Positions 11,465-14,350 of a stretch of 14,350 nt of DNA are shown here, one piece after another. Below the pieces are notes generated by a model, which saw only the letters and a program-made list of their open reading frames with translations, was not told the DNA's origin and did no database searches. Positions within the stretch are counted from its first letter, which is position 1. Each line of letters starts with the position of its first letter. Origin of the DNA: CAZYXO01 sp964651315 (lineage in GTDB: Bacteria > Bacillota_I > Bacilli_A > RF39 > UBA660); contig CAZYXO010000023.1 of assembly GCA_964651315.1 (NCBI GenBank), positions 1 through 14,350 of the forward strand. The letters are read 5' to 3'. The position numbers and the translations under genes were made by a program.

Positions 11465-12590
11465 AATTAAAATCTTTTAATTTTGTATATATTAGAATAA
11501 AATAATCAATAAATATTTTAATTTCTTCAGTAGTAGTTAAACTTGATAAACTAATTCTTATTGTATGTAAACTTCTTTTTTCATCTTTATATAATGCATA
11601 GACACTTGGTGATATATTACTTGTACTACAAGCAGTATTAGTACTTATATAAATATCTTTTTTAGCCATAGCATGAATAAATGTTTCTGGCTTAATATTA
11701 CCAATTGTTATATTTAAGATATGGGGAATTGATAAAGAAGTTTTATTGATTAATATTCCTTCTAAGTTACTTATTTTTTCAATAATTAATTTATTTAAAC
11801 GTTCAATAAAATGTTCTTTCTTTTCCATATCTTTTAAAGCAAGTTTAATAGATTTTGCTGCTGATACTATTAATGGAAGTGGTGGCGTCCCAGGATTAAG
11901 TTCATTACTTTTACCACTACCGTATAATAAAGGTTCTAATTTAATGTTTTTCTTTTTAACAAGAATTCCTATTCCTTTAGGACCATAAATTTTATGCATT
12001 GACATACTAGCAAGTTCCACATCCGAAAAGTTTATATTGGTTTTTCCAAGTGCTTGAGTTAAATCACTATGTAAAATTGTTTCTGAATTTTCTTTGTGAA
12101 TTACTTGTTTAATCATTTTAAGTGGCTGGCGTATTCCAGTTTCACTATTAACTCCACAAACTGATACTAATATCGTTTCTTTTTTTATTAAATCTTTTAA
12201 ATCATCAAAATCAATAATTCCATCTTCTTTATTATTAACATAATCAACAACAAAACCTTTAGTTTCTAAATGTTTAGCAATTTCATACATACTAGGATGT
12301 TCTAATTTCGATAAAATAATATGATTACCTTTATTTTTATTAGCAAGTGCATAACCAATTAAAGCCATATTATTACTCATAGTTGCTCCACTTGTATATA
12401 TTATTTCTTCTGGTAAAACACCTAAAGAACTAGCAATTTCTTTTGTCGCTGTATTTAATAAATCATGTGATTTTTTCCCTAACTCATGAATTGAATTAGC
12501 ATTGCCAATAAATTCTTTTGACACTTTATTATAAGTTTCTAGCACATCAAAAATTACTGGTGTTGTTGCACTATAATCTAAATATATCAT
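11463..12590 (-). CDS. nifZ: Cysteine desulfurase (NifS/IscS-like, ThiI partner)
   Basis: A 375-residue PLP enzyme of the class V aminotransferase fold. It takes sulfur from cysteine as a persulfide. Motifs: 'YLDYSATTP' (3-11), 'EHPS' (97-100) with His98, 'DLTQALGK' (176-183), the PLP lysine Lys200 in 'SMHKIYGPKGIG' (197-208) and the catalytic Cys321 in 'TNTACSTSN' (317-325). The usual 'GGGQE.G.R.GT' reads GSGKSNELNPGT here. Placement directly before thiI marks it as the desulfurase dedicated to tRNA thiolation (NifZ/IscSB in Bacillus), though it might also feed other sulfur acceptors. Its ATG abuts the ezrA stop with no gap, and GGGGA at the end of ezrA would be its ribosome binding site, so the two are translationally coupled. 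Confidence 0.92.
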   Translation of the reverse strand: MIYLDYSATTPVIFDVLETYNKVSKEFIGNANSIHELGKKSHDLLNTATKEIASSLGVLPEEIIYTSGATMSNNMALIGYALANKNKGNHIILSKLEHPSMYEIAKHLETKGFVVDYVNNKEDGIIDFDDLKDLIKKETILVSVCGVNSETGIRQPLKMIKQVIHKENSETILHSDLTQALGKTNINFSDVELASMSMHKIYGPKGIGILVKKKNIKLEPLLYGSGKSNELNPGTPPLPLIVSAAKSIKLALKDMEKKEHFIERLNKLIIEKISNLEGILINKTSLSIPHILNITIGNIKPETFIHAMAKKDIYISTNTACSTSNISPSVYALYKDEKRSLHTIRISLSSLTTTEEIKIFIDYFILIYTKLKDFN

Positions 12591-14309
12591 TTATTCCCCA
12601 TACTCCTCTAAAAGTCTTTTATAAATACCAGGTTCAACTATATTAATAGCATTAATAGCATTTTCTAAACTTAATTTATAGTTACCTTTGTAAAACATAT
12701 TCTCTGCTTTTGCTAAATTAAAATCAACATCCTTATTAATTGGACGATATCTATTTCCATACACAATTGCAATTTCAGCCATTTTAGCAGTTTTCACAAG
12801 TTCATTTGCAGTATTAAATACTTTTAACGTTAAATCTCTTGCTGTATCTACCCTAATTTTAATATTTTTCATCGATAAAGGTTCTTGATCAAGTTCATTT
12901 ATTAAAATTGTTATTGCTTCACTAGCTTCGGATAATTCTACATAAAACTTTTTTGGAATAAGTGGTAATTTATAATTTTTAATTTTACCTTTACATTTAA
13001 TAAATATTTCTTTTATTTCATTAAGTTCATTCCGAGCCATTTTTTCTTCTTCTTTTAAATTACCTAATGTTTTTAAGGCAAAATCTAATTTTTCATTAAC
13101 TTTTTGCACACGATTACTAATATTTTCCATCTCTTTAGATAACTTCGAATACGCAAACGTACGATTACGATAAACATCAATAGTAATTTCATAACTTTTA
13201 CGAATATTTACAAGTTCATCATGAATATCATCAATTACTGTAACATCTTCATTTGACAAATCAAAACTAAATTTAAACTCTTCTATTTTCTTAAATAATT
13301 CATTATTTACTTTTTCTAAATTAGTTATTTTTATTAATATTGAACGTGATAAATCTTCAAATATTTTCTTACAATTTCTTTCTTTATCAAATTGCATATA
13401 TAATGTATCAAAATAATCTAAAATAGTTTTTAATTCAAATATCGAATCTTCTAAATTAAGAACATTTAATCTTTGCATTACATCTTGAACTTTTTTATTT
13501 GATTCTTTAATATTATATTCAATATTTAAGTAATCTAAATTATAACCATTTTTAACCATTCTACTACTAATATTTTCAATATCTTCCATTTTCTTGGGAA
13601 TCAACGTTTTACACATTAAAATAATTGAAGGTGATTCTTCGATAACTATTTTTAAGTTACCTATTAAATCAGCAATAGCTTTTACTACCTTACCTACTTC
13701 AGTATATTCATGCTCATCCATTAAATTTTCAAATGCACTAAATAATTTTTCGACATTTTCTAGTTGCAATTCAAGAGGTACGCTTACACTTTGATAATCT
13801 TCTAAATGACTTTTATAACGATTAACAATTTCGCGATAATCACTCTTTAATTTAATGATTTTTTCCCGATTTTTTTCTTCACTTAACGTAATTTCTTTAA
13901 TTTCATTTAACAAAAAATTAGTTTTTGTTTTAATATAATTTATTTCTAATTCAGCAGTTATTAATAATTTATTCAAATCTTTATATTTCTTCTTATTAAA
14001 AACTTCTTCAATTTCTATTAAAGCATCAGTTATTTTGGGTACATCTTCTTCTCTTATATTTTTAAATCTTGCTTGCCAATTTTCATATTTTTCTTTCATG
14101 ACATCATTATTTACAAGTGCTTCTACTTTATTAAGTTCCGATAATATAGATGCTGATATAATTAAATTTTTATCTCTTTCTAAATTCGTAATTTCTTTTT
14201 GATATTTGTTTTTATTCTTCTTAGCAATAAAGTTTAGAACTAAAACTATTAGAACAACAGTAACTATATACACAGTAATACCAATTAAAATAAAAGTTGT
14301 TTTACTCAT
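12591..14309 (-). CDS. ezrA: Septation ring formation regulator EzrA
   Basis: A 572-residue protein (Bacillus EzrA about 560). It has one N-terminal transmembrane segment (about residues 6-28), then almost entirely long charged coiled-coil/spectrin-like helices. The C-terminal 'YGNRYRPIN' (517-525) corresponds to the family's QNR patch. EzrA is membrane-anchored, binds FtsZ, prevents polar Z rings and helps assemble the division machinery at midcell. It is the first gene of ezrA - desulfurase - thiI, an order shared with Bacilli. ATG 14309 follows AAGGAA about 9 nt upstream; the promoter should be at or beyond the right edge of the window. Confidence 0.93.
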   Translation of the reverse strand: MSKTTFILIGITVYIVTVVLIVLVLNFIAKKNKNKYQKEITNLERDKNLIISASILSELNKVEALVNNDVMKEKYENWQARFKNIREEDVPKITDALIEIEEVFNKKKYKDLNKLLITAELEINYIKTKTNFLLNEIKEITLSEEKNREKIIKLKSDYREIVNRYKSHLEDYQSVSVPLELQLENVEKLFSAFENLMDEHEYTEVGKVVKAIADLIGNLKIVIEESPSIILMCKTLIPKKMEDIENISSRMVKNGYNLDYLNIEYNIKESNKKVQDVMQRLNVLNLEDSIFELKTILDYFDTLYMQFDKERNCKKIFEDLSRSILIKITNLEKVNNELFKKIEEFKFSFDLSNEDVTVIDDIHDELVNIRKSYEITIDVYRNRTFAYSKLSKEMENISNRVQKVNEKLDFALKTLGNLKEEEKMARNELNEIKEIFIKCKGKIKNYKLPLIPKKFYVELSEASEAITILINELDQEPLSMKNIKIRVDTARDLTLKVFNTANELVKTAKMAEIAIVYGNRYRPINKDVDFNLAKAENMFYKGNYKLSLENAINAINIVEPGIYKRLLEEYGE

Positions 14310-14350
14310 AATATCAATTCCTTACCTTATTATCTTACCATATATTTATT

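Noticed and set aside
11746..11988. Open frame antisense to the cysteine desulfurase gene
   Set aside because: It is fully contained in a well-recognised gene on the other strand and lacks start signals.
13594..13794. Open frame antisense to ezrA
   Set aside because: It is fully contained in ezrA and has no ribosome binding site or family resemblance.
1..14350. Use of the Mycoplasma code (TGA = Trp)
   Set aside because: yidD ends in TGA exactly where the family ends, and all conserved Trp residues are TGG.

Overview
The window comes from a low-GC (strongly AT-rich) member of the Bacilli, probably an uncultured gut lineage near the Erysipelotrichia or the walled relatives of Mollicutes. Evidence for Bacilli is the run ezrA - nifS-like desulfurase - thiI, the divergent pair ylbM (tmcAL) / yceD-rpmF, a dgkB-type lipid kinase, and the N-terminus of the spore coat protein CotE at the left edge. 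TGA is used as a stop (yidD) and Trp is encoded by TGG, so the standard bacterial code applies, not the Mycoplasma code.

Layout. 1-129 (-): start of cotE. 261-1339 (+): yidD overlapping a histidine-free ZnuA/TroA-like lipoprotein. 1351-2211 (-): small SMC/ABC-type ATPase with its own promoter. 2360-2450 (+): tRNA-Ser(GCU). 2436-4034: remains of an integrative element inserted in the 3' end of that tRNA gene. It has both att repeats, paired 11-bp direct repeats near each end that look like integrase arm sites, only the last ~40 codons of a tyrosine integrase, an intact DUF3800 gene, and a GC-rich double hairpin behind a strong minus-strand promoter. 4083-4679 (+): HD-domain protein, originally the gene next to the tRNA. 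4696-6786 (-): protein with two metallophosphoesterase domains, the first degenerate. 6999-7928 (+): YegS/DgkB lipid kinase. 7988-8601 (-): yceD-rpmF. 8679-9776 (+): tmcAL. 9799-9965: hairpin-rich intergenic region ending in a strong terminator. 9999-10157 (-): 52-codon small gene. 10202-14309 (-): thiI, cysteine desulfurase, ezrA.

How the genes fit together. Most of the window is housekeeping: membrane protein insertion (YidD), lipid kinase (DgkB), ribosome (L32), and tRNA modification (TmcAL acetylates the elongator tRNA-Met wobble C; the desulfurase supplies sulfur to ThiI for 4-thiouridine). EzrA acts in cell division. The accessory part is centred on tRNA-Ser. Convergent gene pairs are separated by perfect, mostly bidirectional hairpin terminators.

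The most unusual items are the eroded tRNA-Ser element with its surviving DUF3800 gene and outward structured transcript, the double phosphoesterase with one apparently dead half, and the ZnuA-like lipoprotein that has lost every histidine.
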